Shown here one piece after another: positions 26,858 through 35,576 of a DNA stretch of 64,000 bases. The translations under genes and the position numbers were made by a program. The notes under the pieces are model-generated. The model made no database searches. It was not told where the DNA came from and saw nothing but the letters and a program-made list of their open reading frames with translations. Within the stretch, counting starts at the first letter, position 1. Each line of letters begins with the position of its first letter. This DNA comes from Coraliomargarita sinensis (GTDB lineage Bacteria > Verrucomicrobiota > Verrucomicrobiia > Opitutales > Coraliomargaritaceae): positions 430,651-494,650 of the forward strand of contig NZ_QHJQ01000002.1 of assembly GCF_003185655.1 (NCBI RefSeq). The letters are read 5' to 3'.

Positions 26858-26931
26858 AACAACATACCATGATGCCCCTAATTTATTTTATCAAGAGTCG
26901 CCTTAACTAAGATCTATGCTTTATTGAGGGA

Positions 26932-27474
26932 ATGATTACCATAATTGCTGGAACCAACCGACCGGATGCGAATAGCCGCAAAGTAGCACATTCCTTACTG
27001 CGCTTTTATGAAAACGCAGGGAAGCAGGCGCAAATTCTTGATTTGGCCGACCTGCCTCAGGAGATCTTTTTGCCGGAATCGTATGGTGAAAAGCCTGCGG
27101 GGTTTCAGCCCTTTGCCGATTCCGTGCTCGCGTCCTCGGGCCTTCACGTGGTCACTCCCGAGTATAACGGCGGTTTTCCCGGTATCCTGAAATACTTTAT
27201 CGATATGCTTCCGTTCCCGGAGAGTTTCGAAGACCGACCGGTTGCTTTTACCGGAGTGGCAGCCGGAATGTTTGGTGCGTTGCGTCCGGTTGAACAGCTT
27301 CAGCAAATTTTTGCCTATCGGAACGCGCATATTTATCCGAGCCGGGTCTTTATCATGAAGGTGAACGATGTCCTGAACGATGCGGGCGAACTGGATGATG
27401 CCGAGATTGCCGGCCGCCTGAAGGAACAGTCCGAAGGATTTGCCGCTTTTGTGGCCCAGCTGAATAAAAAATAA
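26932..27474 (+). CDS. NADPH-dependent FMN reductase-like flavoprotein
   Basis: A 180-aa flavodoxin-fold protein. IIAGTNRPDANSRKVAHSLL is the phosphate-binding loop that holds FMN, and VVTPEYNGGFPGILKYFIDM is the family hallmark around the isoalloxazine ring. AFTGVAAGMFGALRPVEQL forms the third loop. Members reduce flavins, quinones or chromate with NAD(P)H; the physiological substrate is not evident. It converges with the amidohydrolase gene, with only 3 bp between stop codons. Confidence 0.9.
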   Translation: MITIIAGTNRPDANSRKVAHSLLRFYENAGKQAQILDLADLPQEIFLPESYGEKPAGFQPFADSVLASSGLHVVTPEYNGGFPGILKYFIDMLPFPESFEDRPVAFTGVAAGMFGALRPVEQLQQIFAYRNAHIYPSRVFIMKVNDVLNDAGELDDAEIAGRLKEQSEGFAAFVAQLNKK

Positions 27475-27477
27475 AGG

Positions 27478-28374
27478 CTAGGCCGCTCCGCCTGAAATCG
27501 CGGAGTCCGTTGCGGCGACCAATCGTTGAAAATTCCCGCCCAGCAGTGCGGCCCGTTCTGCTTCGTCCAGACCTGCTTCGTCCCGGATAGCATCCAGAAA
27601 TGTTTTCATTTCCGCGCTGCGTCGTCTGCGCGGGTAGATGCGGAGCGGGTAGTCTGAGCCGAACAGAACATGATCCGGGCCGGCTTTATCCATGATTTCA
27701 CGAAAGACACTCATCCGGTAGAGCAGGGGACTGGCCGAGCAGTCGAAGTAGAGGTTGGCCGGCAGGGCCTGAGTGGTGTGCCGCGGGAGTCCGCCACCCC
27801 AGTGGGCCAGAATCAAATTCAGGCCGCTCGTCTCAGCTGCCATTTTCATGTAGTCCTGCAGCGGGGTCGGCACCGACGAAGGATGGTCGGGGCCATTCTC
27901 GGATGTGGCATGACAATTGACCGGCCAGTGGTGGGCCGCGCACCAGCGCGCCAGTGTCTGCCAGTGCTCACTCTCCGAGTCAAAGCCCTGCACGCCGGGG
28001 TGCAATTCACCCACGCCGCGCAAGCCCATCGACTGAGCCAATTCAAGTTGTTCGATAACATTTTCGTTGGGCAGAATCGCGGCAAAGCCGATGAAGCGCT
28101 TCGGGGCCGCCCGCACCCACTCTGCGATGACTTCGTTGTGCCAGCGGCAGCTTGCCTCATTCTCCCAATACCAGCCCAGCAGCACGGCGCGGTCGACCCC
28201 GGCCTGATCCATGGCCTGCAGGAATTTCTTCGGGTCGGCCCAATCCTGAATGCTCTTGCGGCCTTCGGGCGCAACCAGATCCGCCCAGTGCAGTTCGCGC
28301 CGTGCCTCCGCCCATTTGCGGGGGTCGGCCACGACCTCTTCCGGATAGCAGTGGGTATGGCAGTCGATGATCAT
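27478..28374 (-). CDS. Amidohydrolase-family TIM-barrel hydrolase
   Basis: A 298-aa cytoplasmic protein of the amidohydrolase_2 group (COG2159-like). The metal-binding HxH is at the N-terminus (IDCHTHCYPEE), and further His ligands appear in NCHATSENGP and LILAHWGGGLP. The C-terminal Asp is in VLFGSDYPLR. Relatives decarboxylate or hydrolyse aromatic or sugar-lactone substrates; the specific reaction cannot be read here. It is followed convergently by the flavin reductase gene. Confidence 0.88.
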   Translation of the reverse strand: MIIDCHTHCYPEEVVADPRKWAEARRELHWADLVAPEGRKSIQDWADPKKFLQAMDQAGVDRAVLLGWYWENEASCRWHNEVIAEWVRAAPKRFIGFAAILPNENVIEQLELAQSMGLRGVGELHPGVQGFDSESEHWQTLARWCAAHHWPVNCHATSENGPDHPSSVPTPLQDYMKMAAETSGLNLILAHWGGGLPRHTTQALPANLYFDCSASPLLYRMSVFREIMDKAGPDHVLFGSDYPLRIYPRRRRSAEMKTFLDAIRDEAGLDEAERAALLGGNFQRLVAATDSAISGGAA

Positions 28375-28466
28375 GAACGATTATTTTGAGCAGCTAATTG
28401 ACGTGGATAAACCTTAATTAATGTATGGGCAATTCGAGGATTAAGCCCATCTATCATCACACCCGT

Positions 28467-29264
28467 ATGCCCGAACTCGCCGAAGTCGAATACTACCGTA
28501 AGCAATGGTCCCCCGGAATCGGGCAAATCGTGGCTGGCGTAGAGCTGCACCCGGATAAACGCATCTACCGGGGGGTGGATACGGATGCACTGGTCCGGGG
28601 GTTAAAGGGGCGGCCGTTGAAGAAAAGTATGACACATGGTAAGCGGATGTGCTTTATCTTCGGAGATCGGCACTGGCTGGGGGTGCACCTCGGCATGACA
28701 GGAAAGAACTTTGTGCGGGGGGAGGATTACCAGCCGGCTAAGCATGATCATTTGGTGGTCGCCATGGAGTCCGGAACGAAGCTGGTTTTCAGCGATCCCC
28801 GCCTCTTCGGGCGCATTCATTATGCCGAAAGCAGGACGCCTCCGGAATGGTGGTCGGATTTGCCGGCCGAAATTTTATCAGATGCTTTTACCGTAGAGCG
28901 GCTGCAAAATTTTTTAAAGCGTCGCGCCCGGGCCGCGATCAAGGCCGTGCTGCTCATGCAGGAGGTTTTTCCGGGCATTGGTAACTGGATGGCGGACGAA
29001 ATTCTCTGGAGAGCCCGGCTGCACCCCGCCACGCCTGCGGGGCAATTATGCAAGAGGCAGCAGGACGAGCTCTATCGTCGTATACGGGAAGTCAGTCGCG
29101 ATGCGCTGGAGGTGATCGGGAGCGACTGGAACACCCCGCCGGATGACTGGCTGTTTAACCACCGTTGGCGAGACGGAGGCATTTGTCCCAAAACCGGTCG
29201 TCCGCTTGTCCGCGAAAAAATCGGCGGCCGCACGACATGCTGGTCCCCGGCTTGGCAGAAATAG
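28467..29264 (+). CDS. Fpg/Nei-family DNA glycosylase with half of its zinc cysteines
   Basis: A 265-aa base-excision repair enzyme removing oxidised bases. The start at 28467 gives the catalytic N-terminus MPELAEVE (P2 nucleophile, E3). K59 in MTHGKRMCFIF matches the conserved lysine. HLGMTG, SDPRLFGRI and GIGNWMADEILWRARLHP (H2TH) are intact. The C-terminal finger reads ICPKTGRPLVREKIGGRT, then TCWSPAWQ. The conserved arginine remains, but each CxxC pair has lost its second Cys (CPKT and CWSP). A zincless finger is therefore likely. Codons 5' of 28467 do not match the family. Fpg versus Nei specificity cannot be decided by eye. Confidence 0.92.
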   Translation: MPELAEVEYYRKQWSPGIGQIVAGVELHPDKRIYRGVDTDALVRGLKGRPLKKSMTHGKRMCFIFGDRHWLGVHLGMTGKNFVRGEDYQPAKHDHLVVAMESGTKLVFSDPRLFGRIHYAESRTPPEWWSDLPAEILSDAFTVERLQNFLKRRARAAIKAVLLMQEVFPGIGNWMADEILWRARLHPATPAGQLCKRQQDELYRRIREVSRDALEVIGSDWNTPPDDWLFNHRWRDGGICPKTGRPLVREKIGGRTTCWSPAWQK

Positions 29265-29335
29265 AGAGGACTCCCGTGCTGTGGGTTTTGTCCACATGCC
29301 TGCTGCGTCCTTCCCCCTCGTCTGATGACTGCAGA

Positions 29336-29366
29336 CAAAAAAACGCCGCTCTTTCGAGCGGCGTTT
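29336..29366 (-). terminator. Rho-independent terminator of glnII
   Basis: On the minus strand, AACGCCGCTC-GAAA-GAGCGGCGTT is followed by TTTTT, a textbook stem, GNRA-like loop and T-run. It lies about 30 bp after the glutamine synthetase stop. The plus-strand Fpg gene also ends nearby and may use the stem in reverse. Confidence 0.92.
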
Positions 29367-29395
29367 GCTTTGGTAGAGAGTAGTCAGCCGGAGGC

Positions 29396-30427
<1,032 letters not shown>

Positions 30428-30637
30428 AATTCTGTGCTGTATCAGGGAGTTTTGATGTTGTGGTGAAACGTCGGAAGCGGTCTGTAAGGCAGAAGTGCTC
30501 CCTTCGTGAAATGAAGTTCAGCAGAATGTATGCCAGCGTATCGAGAGCAAGGGTTTTTCATCTAATTTTTGATTGCGGCCCGGGGGGAGTGGCTTGTGCG
30601 CTTGCCAAAAACGGAGGGCACAGCTCAACTGTGGTCC

Positions 30638-31090
30638 ATGCATGAGGCAAAAAATACCGGTCGCGCGACTGTTCATATCGGCTACGATGGGCGGGTGCAT
30701 AAGTATTTCAAGGGCCCCCAGGCCCGGGAGCGCTATGAGAATGAGGTGCGGGTACTCAAATTTCTCGATCAGCACGGCTGCCCGTTCGTGCCTAAGATCA
30801 TCGAGACGGATGCGGAGAAGCTTTATCTGGTGACTTCGAACTGCGGTTCGCGGGTCGACCATTTGGGCACGTCAAAAAAGGAGCAGATTTTTGCCGAATT
30901 GGAGCAATACGGGGTGCAGCACGATGATGCGGAGGTCCGGAACATCACCTACAGCCCCCAACTCGGACGCTTTTGCGTGATCGATTTCGAATTCGCCACC
31001 ATTTTGGTGCCGGGTTATCCCGATCCGCCGGAAATGAAGTCGGTGGCGGATCGTTCGCAGTGGGTATCCAAAGAGGGCGACCATGAGTAA
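30638..31090 (+). CDS. Minimal protein-kinase-like fold protein
   Basis: A 150-aa protein from ATG 30638 (a TTG at 30569 could add 23 residues). Landmarks of a small kinase or aminoglycoside-phosphotransferase-like fold can be traced: a strand-loop GRATVHIGYDGRVHKYF with K22 at the beta-3 lysine place, E36 in YENEVRVLKFL, a hinge-like LYLVTSNCG, a catalytic-loop-like HDDAEVRN (D96/D97, N102) and a DFG-like VIDFE (D116). It lacks the large C-lobe of Hanks kinases. The last 8 bp overlap the PP2C gene, so the pair is probably cotranslated. Kinase activity is inference; it could instead be a pseudokinase. Confidence 0.68.
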   Translation: MHEAKNTGRATVHIGYDGRVHKYFKGPQARERYENEVRVLKFLDQHGCPFVPKIIETDAEKLYLVTSNCGSRVDHLGTSKKEQIFAELEQYGVQHDDAEVRNITYSPQLGRFCVIDFEFATILVPGYPDPPEMKSVADRSQWVSKEGDHE

Positions 31091-31916
31091 GCAGGAGGGA
31101 AGTTGCGCAAAGAATATTTCCTGGTCCGGTATCACGGATGTGGGCCGTTTCCGGAAGGAGAACCAGGATGCTTTTCTCGCTCTGACCCTGGACGGGCAGG
31201 GCGTTTGCCGCCTGGGTAAATACGGTCAGGGCAGCCTCGACTCGGCCGATTACATTTTCGCGGTCAGCGACGGGATGGGCGGGGCCAATGCCGGTGATTT
31301 CGCCAGCCGCATTGCGGTCGACCAGATCACGCGTTTGCTGCCGGCGGCGTTCCGTAGTTCGGCGGGTGGCATGGGCGTGGGCTTTCAGGACCTGTTGGGC
31401 GAAATTTTCGACCACATCCACGCCGAGCTGGTGAAGCTCGGCCAATCCTACGAGGAACTCAGCGGGATGGGGGCCACGCTCAGTCTGTGTTGGGTGCGCC
31501 CGGATTGGATCTACTTTGCCCATGTCGGGGATAGCCGGATCTACCACCTGCCAGCGGACGGAGGCATCCGGCAGATCAGCCACGACCATACGCATGTCGG
31601 CTGGCTCCAGCGCAAGGGAGAACTGAACGAAATGCAGGCCCGCAGCCATCCCAGCCGGAATGCGCTCCAGCAGGTTTTGGGCGGGAAAAACCAGAACTTG
31701 TCCCCTCATTTCGGGGCCATCGGTTACGAGCCGGGGGATGCCTTCCTGATCTGCTCGGACGGCCTGGTCGAGGGGCTCTTCAACAGCGGGATCAAACGGC
31801 TGATTCGGAAGCCCGGCCCGCGTGACGAGGGGAATCCCGCCGAGCGGCTGGTCCATGAAGCCGTGCAGACCGATGGTAAGGATAATACCACCGCGCTTGT
31901 CTTTGAGTTATCATAG
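31083..31916 (+). CDS. PP2C-family serine/threonine phosphatase
   Basis: A 277-aa metal-dependent phosphatase. The family motifs occur in order: TDVGRFRKENQDAF (metal Asp in NQD), FAVSDGMGGANAG, GMGATLSLCW, AHVGDSRIYHL, LICSDGLVEGL and KDNTTALVFEL. An insert at about 35-55 (DGQGVCRLGKYGQGSLDSAD) lengthens the first loop. There is no membrane or sensor domain. It overlaps the kinase-like gene upstream, which suggests the two act on the same phosphoprotein or on each other. A long palindromic structure lies downstream. Confidence 0.93.
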   Translation: MSKQEGSCAKNISWSGITDVGRFRKENQDAFLALTLDGQGVCRLGKYGQGSLDSADYIFAVSDGMGGANAGDFASRIAVDQITRLLPAAFRSSAGGMGVGFQDLLGEIFDHIHAELVKLGQSYEELSGMGATLSLCWVRPDWIYFAHVGDSRIYHLPADGGIRQISHDHTHVGWLQRKGELNEMQARSHPSRNALQQVLGGKNQNLSPHFGAIGYEPGDAFLICSDGLVEGLFNSGIKRLIRKPGPRDEGNPAERLVHEAVQTDGKDNTTALVFELS

Positions 31917-31978
31917 CAGTGTTGAACTTTTATCGGTTATACGAATCCCCGAAGCAGAGTTTGCTGCGTCATCGCCGT

Positions 31979-32025
31979 AAAACTCCGTCGAGGCCACGTG
32001 GCCTCGCTTGTCAACGCGGGGTTTT
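31979..32025 (+). terminator. Possible terminator: nested palindrome after the phosphatase gene
   Basis: CGAGGCCACGTGGCCTCG (31989-32006) is a perfect 18-bp palindrome. It is flanked by AAAACTCCG (31979-31987) and CGGGGTTTT (32017-32025), which pair with one wobble, so a larger stem ending in TTTT can form. The T-run is short, and a cruciform or protein site is equally possible. Confidence 0.4.
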
Positions 32026-32081
32026 CGAGATGTGACATCTGTCTTTTTGTCAGAAAAAAGTCAGTCAATGGTACCATATCA

Positions 32082-32226
32082 CTTTGCAAGAGTTTTGATC
32101 TTTTTGGAAACAGATTTTGTAGCGAACTTGCGCCAGCAAGGTCGAGGGTGGTATCTGAGTGCTAATCGACGGCACTGGCGTGCCATCGCTACAACCACTA
32201 AGTATCAATTCTTTTTTAATTGGTAT
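32082..32226 (+). repeat. Dispersed structured repeat, copy C
   Basis: It shares CTTTGCAAGAGTTTTGATCT with the left extension of copy B, GTAGCGAACTTGCGCCAGCA and AGGTCGAGGGTGGTATCT with copy A, and ends in a T-rich tail (CTTTTTTAATTGGTAT). TTGTAGCGA (left) and TCGCTACAA (32187-32195) are perfect inverted arms, with the inner CTTGC-GCCA-GCAAG hairpin. It lies between the phosphatase gene and the metal transporter operon. Confidence 0.85.
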
Positions 32227-32291
32227 AAGTCGACGCACCTGATCCGGCATTATCCCAGTCAATATCTGCTATTGACAAGGCGCAGTCCAGC

Positions 32292-32311
32292 TATTTTGAA
32301 TATTCAAAATA
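32292..32311. promoter_or_regulatory. 20-bp palindrome at the start codon of the metal-binding protein gene; candidate operator
   Basis: TATTTTGAATATTCAAAATA is a perfect 20-bp palindrome whose last base is the A of the ATG. Its position over the ribosome-binding region suits a repressor site. The operon encodes a permease with a DtxR/MntR-like domain, and that family binds AT-rich palindromes of about this length. The link is inference. Confidence 0.55.
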
Positions 32312-33294
32312 TGAAGTTCTATAAGTCAACATTTGCGGGTTTATTCATTTTGCTACTTGCCTTCGGGCTGGCTGCATGTCGCTCCGAGCCGTCAAGTGCC
32401 GCTGGTGATGCTGAAAGCGGCGATCAATACACAATTGCCTGCACGGTTGGCATGATTACCGATGTGGTGCGCAACGTGGCCGGGGAGTATGCCGAGGTAG
32501 AGGGCATCATCGGCGAGGGTGTCGACCCGCACCTCTACAAGCCGACTCGTTCTGATGTCGTGACCCTGAACGGGGCGGATGTCATCTTCTACAACGGCTT
32601 GCTTCTGGAAGGAAAGATGGCCGATGTCTTGGTGCAGGTCGCGACCTCGGGCAAGCCGGTGCATGCGGTAACGGAGAAGATTCTTGGAGACGAGCACTAC
32701 CTGATGGAAAAAGAGGACGGATCCAGTCACACGGATCCGCATGTCTGGATGGATGTCGAGGGTTGGCTGACCGGTGTCGATGTGATTGCCCGGGCACTGG
32801 CCGAATATGATCCGGAAAATGCCCAGGATTATCTGTCTGCGGCCGGCAGCTATGCGGAAAAGTTGAAGGCGTTGGACGATTACGCCGCCAGTGCGATGGC
32901 CACCATTCCCGAGGGACAGCGGGTTCTGGTGACGGCTCACGATGCCTTTCGTTATATGGGGCGCGCCTACGGACTGGAAGTTCGTGGTATTCAGGGGATC
33001 AGCACGGAATCCGAAGCGGGCGTCCGGGACCTGGAGGATCTGATTGATTTCATCGTTACGCGAAACATTCCCGCCGTATTTGTCGAGAGCTCGGTAGCGG
33101 ACAAGAACGTCCGGGCACTGGTCGAGGGGGCCAAGGCCCGCGGACACAAGGTGCGGATCGGCGGCGAGCTTTTTTCCGACGCCATGGGACAGCCCGGGAC
33201 CTACGAGGGCACCTACATCGGCATGATTGACCACAATGTTACAACTATCGTCAACGCCCTAGGCGGAGATGCCGGCGGCTTTGAGAAAAATTAA
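32311..33294 (+). CDS. Manganese/zinc ABC transporter substrate-binding lipoprotein (TroA-like)
   Basis: A 327-aa cluster A-I binding protein. A lipoprotein signal ends in LAAC. Metal ligands expected for the Mn/Zn family are visible: His in GVDPHLYKPT, His in TDPHVWMDV, Glu in GISTESEAG and Asp in LFSDAMG. The His-rich loop typical of dedicated zinc ZnuA proteins is absent, which favours Mn or a mixed specificity. The start at 32311 places the signal peptide at the N-terminus. An upstream extension of the frame to 32008 runs through repeat copy C and is not believed. It heads an operon with an ATPase and two permeases. Confidence 0.92.
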   Translation: MKFYKSTFAGLFILLLAFGLAACRSEPSSAAGDAESGDQYTIACTVGMITDVVRNVAGEYAEVEGIIGEGVDPHLYKPTRSDVVTLNGADVIFYNGLLLEGKMADVLVQVATSGKPVHAVTEKILGDEHYLMEKEDGSSHTDPHVWMDVEGWLTGVDVIARALAEYDPENAQDYLSAAGSYAEKLKALDDYAASAMATIPEGQRVLVTAHDAFRYMGRAYGLEVRGIQGISTESEAGVRDLEDLIDFIVTRNIPAVFVESSVADKNVRALVEGAKARGHKVRIGGELFSDAMGQPGTYEGTYIGMIDHNVTTIVNALGGDAGGFEKN

Positions 33295-33371
33295 TCTTAT
33301 GTGTTACCACGGTGGATGCTTATCCGGATGATGGCGGAAAGGGGAATTAAAGAATCGAACACAAGCGTACT

Positions 33372-34178
33372 ATGAAGTCCGTATCCAAGCAGCAAATACA
33401 CGATGAAGTCCTGCCCCGGTGTGAGGACTATCCCTTGGCTGTGCGTGACTTGACGGTGGCGTATCACCGTAAGCCGGTGGTGTGGGATATCGATCTGGCC
33501 ATTCCTGAAGGCAAGTTGGTTGCGGTGGTCGGGCCGAACGGTGCGGGCAAAAGCACGCTCCTGAAGGCATGTTTGGACCTGATCCCAAAAACGTCCGGGG
33601 AAGTCTCTTTTTACGGGAAGCCCTATGCCAAGCAGCTCAAGCGGGTCGGCTACGTTCCGCAGCGGGAGAGTGTTGACTGGGATTTTCCGGTGAGTGTGCT
33701 CGACGTGGTGGCCATGGGCACCTACGGCCAGCTCGGTTGGTTCAGGCGTTTGTCCAAGCGCTGCAAGGCTCTGGCGATGCAGGCGCTCGAACGAGTCGGG
33801 ATGGAAGATTATGCCGACCGCCAGATCAGCCAGCTCTCCGGTGGCCAGCAGCAGCGCACCTTTCTGGCCCGGGCTCTGGTCCAGGACGCGGACATCTACT
33901 TTATGGACGAGCCTTTCGCGGCTGTGGATGCGGCGACCGAGCGAGCCATCGTCGAACTCCTGAAGGATCTGCAGTTGCGGGGGAAGACCTGTCTGGTCGT
34001 CCACCACGATCTGGCAACCGTCTCGCAATACTTTGATTGGACGGTCCTCCTGAATATGCGGGTCGTCGCGGCCGGCCCGACCAGGGAGGTTTTTCATAAT
34101 GAAAATCTGCGCAAGACCTACGGTGGCAAGTTGAGCCTGCTCAGCGAAGCCGCGGAAGAATTTATGCGCAATCAATAA
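33372..34178 (+). CDS. Manganese/zinc ABC transporter ATP-binding protein
   Basis: A 268-aa ATPase of the MntB/ZnuC type. Walker A is VGPNGAGKSTLL (54-61), the Q-loop region is YVPQRESVDWDFP, the signature is LSGGQQQRTFLARAL, Walker B is IYFMDEPF, and the switch His is in LVVHHDL. The YVPQRxxVDWDFPVSVLDVV pattern is typical of metal (Mn/Zn/Fe) importers. It starts 77 bp after the binding-protein stop and is followed after 2 bp by the first permease. Confidence 0.94.
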   Translation: MKSVSKQQIHDEVLPRCEDYPLAVRDLTVAYHRKPVVWDIDLAIPEGKLVAVVGPNGAGKSTLLKACLDLIPKTSGEVSFYGKPYAKQLKRVGYVPQRESVDWDFPVSVLDVVAMGTYGQLGWFRRLSKRCKALAMQALERVGMEDYADRQISQLSGGQQQRTFLARALVQDADIYFMDEPFAAVDAATERAIVELLKDLQLRGKTCLVVHHDLATVSQYFDWTVLLNMRVVAAGPTREVFHNENLRKTYGGKLSLLSEAAEEFMRNQ

Positions 34179-34180
34179 GG

Positions 34181-35533
34181 GTGCCTGAATTATCTGAAAT
34201 TTTGAATGTCCTCTTGTTGCGTGACTACAACACGCGGCTGGTGGTGATCTGTGCCTTGTTGCTCGGTTGTGCCTGCGGGCTGATGGGAGGCTTCCTCCTG
34301 CTGAGCAAGCGTTCCCTGATGGGCGACACACTTTCCCACGCCACCCTGCCGGGAGTCGGCATTGCATTTATGGTTTCGGTGGCCTTCGGCATGACGGGAA
34401 AGTCGCTGCCGATTCTCTTGTTGGGTGCATCCGTCAGCGGTATTATCGGATGCCTCGCGGTACTTTTTATCCGCAACCACTCCCGGATTAAGGACGATGC
34501 CGCGATGGGGATCGTACTCAGTGTCTTCTTCGGGGCCGGCGTCGCCGTACTGAGTGTGATCCAGAGCATGCCCGAAGGGAGCGCCGCCGGTTTGGAATCC
34601 TTTATTTACGGTAAGACGGCTTCGATGGTAGCGGGGGATTTTCATATTATCATTGCCGTGACGGTCTCCGTCATCCTGCTCTCAATTTTATTTTTCAAAG
34701 AGTTTCGCCTGCTTTGTTTCGATGAGAATTTCGCGGCGGCGCAGGGTTGGCCCGTGCGCTGGCTGGATATTTTACTTCTCGGTCTGGTGACTCTTGTCAC
34801 CGTAGCGGGGCTACAGGCGGTCGGGCTTATTCTGATCATTGCTTTTCTCATCACGCCGGCGGCTGCGGCTCGTTTCTGGTCGGAGCGACTGGATAACATG
34901 TTGATCCTGTCCGCCGTGATCGGAGCCCTCAGCGGATGGTTGGGGGCCAGCATCAGTGCCTTTTTTCCGCGGATGCCGGCGGGGGCGCTCATCGTTCTGG
35001 TGGCGGCGGCCTTTTTTCTGTTCAGCATGCTGCTGGGGCGCTCACGCGGTGTGCTGGTGCGTTTTATTCGTCAGGAGCGTCTCAAGAGGAAAGTCGGGCG
35101 GCAGCATTTGCTGCGTGCGCTCTACGAAATTATCGAGGCGGACCTTAACGGGGCCGAGGAAGTGTCGATTCGTCCGGTGGCTTTTCGCCAGGTGCGTGGC
35201 CGGCGTACCTGGAGCGATGCAAACCTGAAGCGTTATATCCGACAGGCTTACGAGGACGGATTAATTCGGGAGCAGGAAGGGGAAGCGATTACCCTGACCG
35301 ATGCCGGTTTTCAGCAGGCGGCAAAAGTGACCCGGAATCACCGCCTCTGGGAGATTTACTTAATTGAATACGCTGACGTGGCCACCAGTCGGGTGGACCG
35401 TGACGCCGATACGGTCGAGCACATCCTGGGAGAACGGATGGTAGTCACTTTGGAGGCCAAACTGATGCAACTGCGCGAGGCCGGCCACCCCGGCGTGCCG
35501 GCGAGTCCGCACCCCATACGCCCCGGTGACTAG
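34181..35533 (+). CDS. Metal ABC transporter permease fused to a DtxR/MntR-like domain
   Basis: A 450-aa protein with a GTG start. Residues 1-290 form a typical ABC-3 permease with about eight membrane segments (LLSKRSLMGDTLSHATLPGV, LIIAFLITPAAAARF). Residues 300-430 are cytoplasmic and resemble DtxR/MntR regulators: a winged HTH (LKRYIRQAYEDGLIRE, then AITLTDAGF) followed by a dimerisation/metal-site pattern, NHRLWE (H387, E391) and TVEHILGE (E413, H414). The conserved ligand-type residues suggest the domain still binds the transported metal. It may gate transport or act as a membrane-tethered repressor; neither can be shown here. Confidence 0.88.
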   Translation: MPELSEILNVLLLRDYNTRLVVICALLLGCACGLMGGFLLLSKRSLMGDTLSHATLPGVGIAFMVSVAFGMTGKSLPILLLGASVSGIIGCLAVLFIRNHSRIKDDAAMGIVLSVFFGAGVAVLSVIQSMPEGSAAGLESFIYGKTASMVAGDFHIIIAVTVSVILLSILFFKEFRLLCFDENFAAAQGWPVRWLDILLLGLVTLVTVAGLQAVGLILIIAFLITPAAAARFWSERLDNMLILSAVIGALSGWLGASISAFFPRMPAGALIVLVAAAFFLFSMLLGRSRGVLVRFIRQERLKRKVGRQHLLRALYEIIEADLNGAEEVSIRPVAFRQVRGRRTWSDANLKRYIRQAYEDGLIREQEGEAITLTDAGFQQAAKVTRNHRLWEIYLIEYADVATSRVDRDADTVEHILGERMVVTLEAKLMQLREAGHPGVPASPHPIRPGD

Positions 35534-35574
35534 GAGTGAGAGTGAGAGTGAAGGTGAAAGTGATCGTGAGAGTG
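35534..35574 (+). repeat. Degenerate GTGAGA tandem repeat
   Basis: About seven imperfect GAGTGA / GTGAGA hexamers fill the gap between the stop of the first permease and the ATG of the second. If translated from a GTG at 35526, the stretch would encode a Ser/Glu-rich leader, so it may vary in length between strains. Confidence 0.7.
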
Positions 35575-35576
35575 TT

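Noticed and set aside
32008..32310. 101-residue N-terminal extension of the metal-binding protein
   Set aside because: It is translated through repeat copy C and would bury the lipoprotein signal peptide; the ATG at 32311 is correct.
35526..35576. Ser/Glu-rich N-terminus for the second permease from GTG 35526
   Set aside because: The hydrophilic leader comes from the GTGAGA repeat and is not a family feature; ATG 35577 fits better, though it is kept as a question in the findings.
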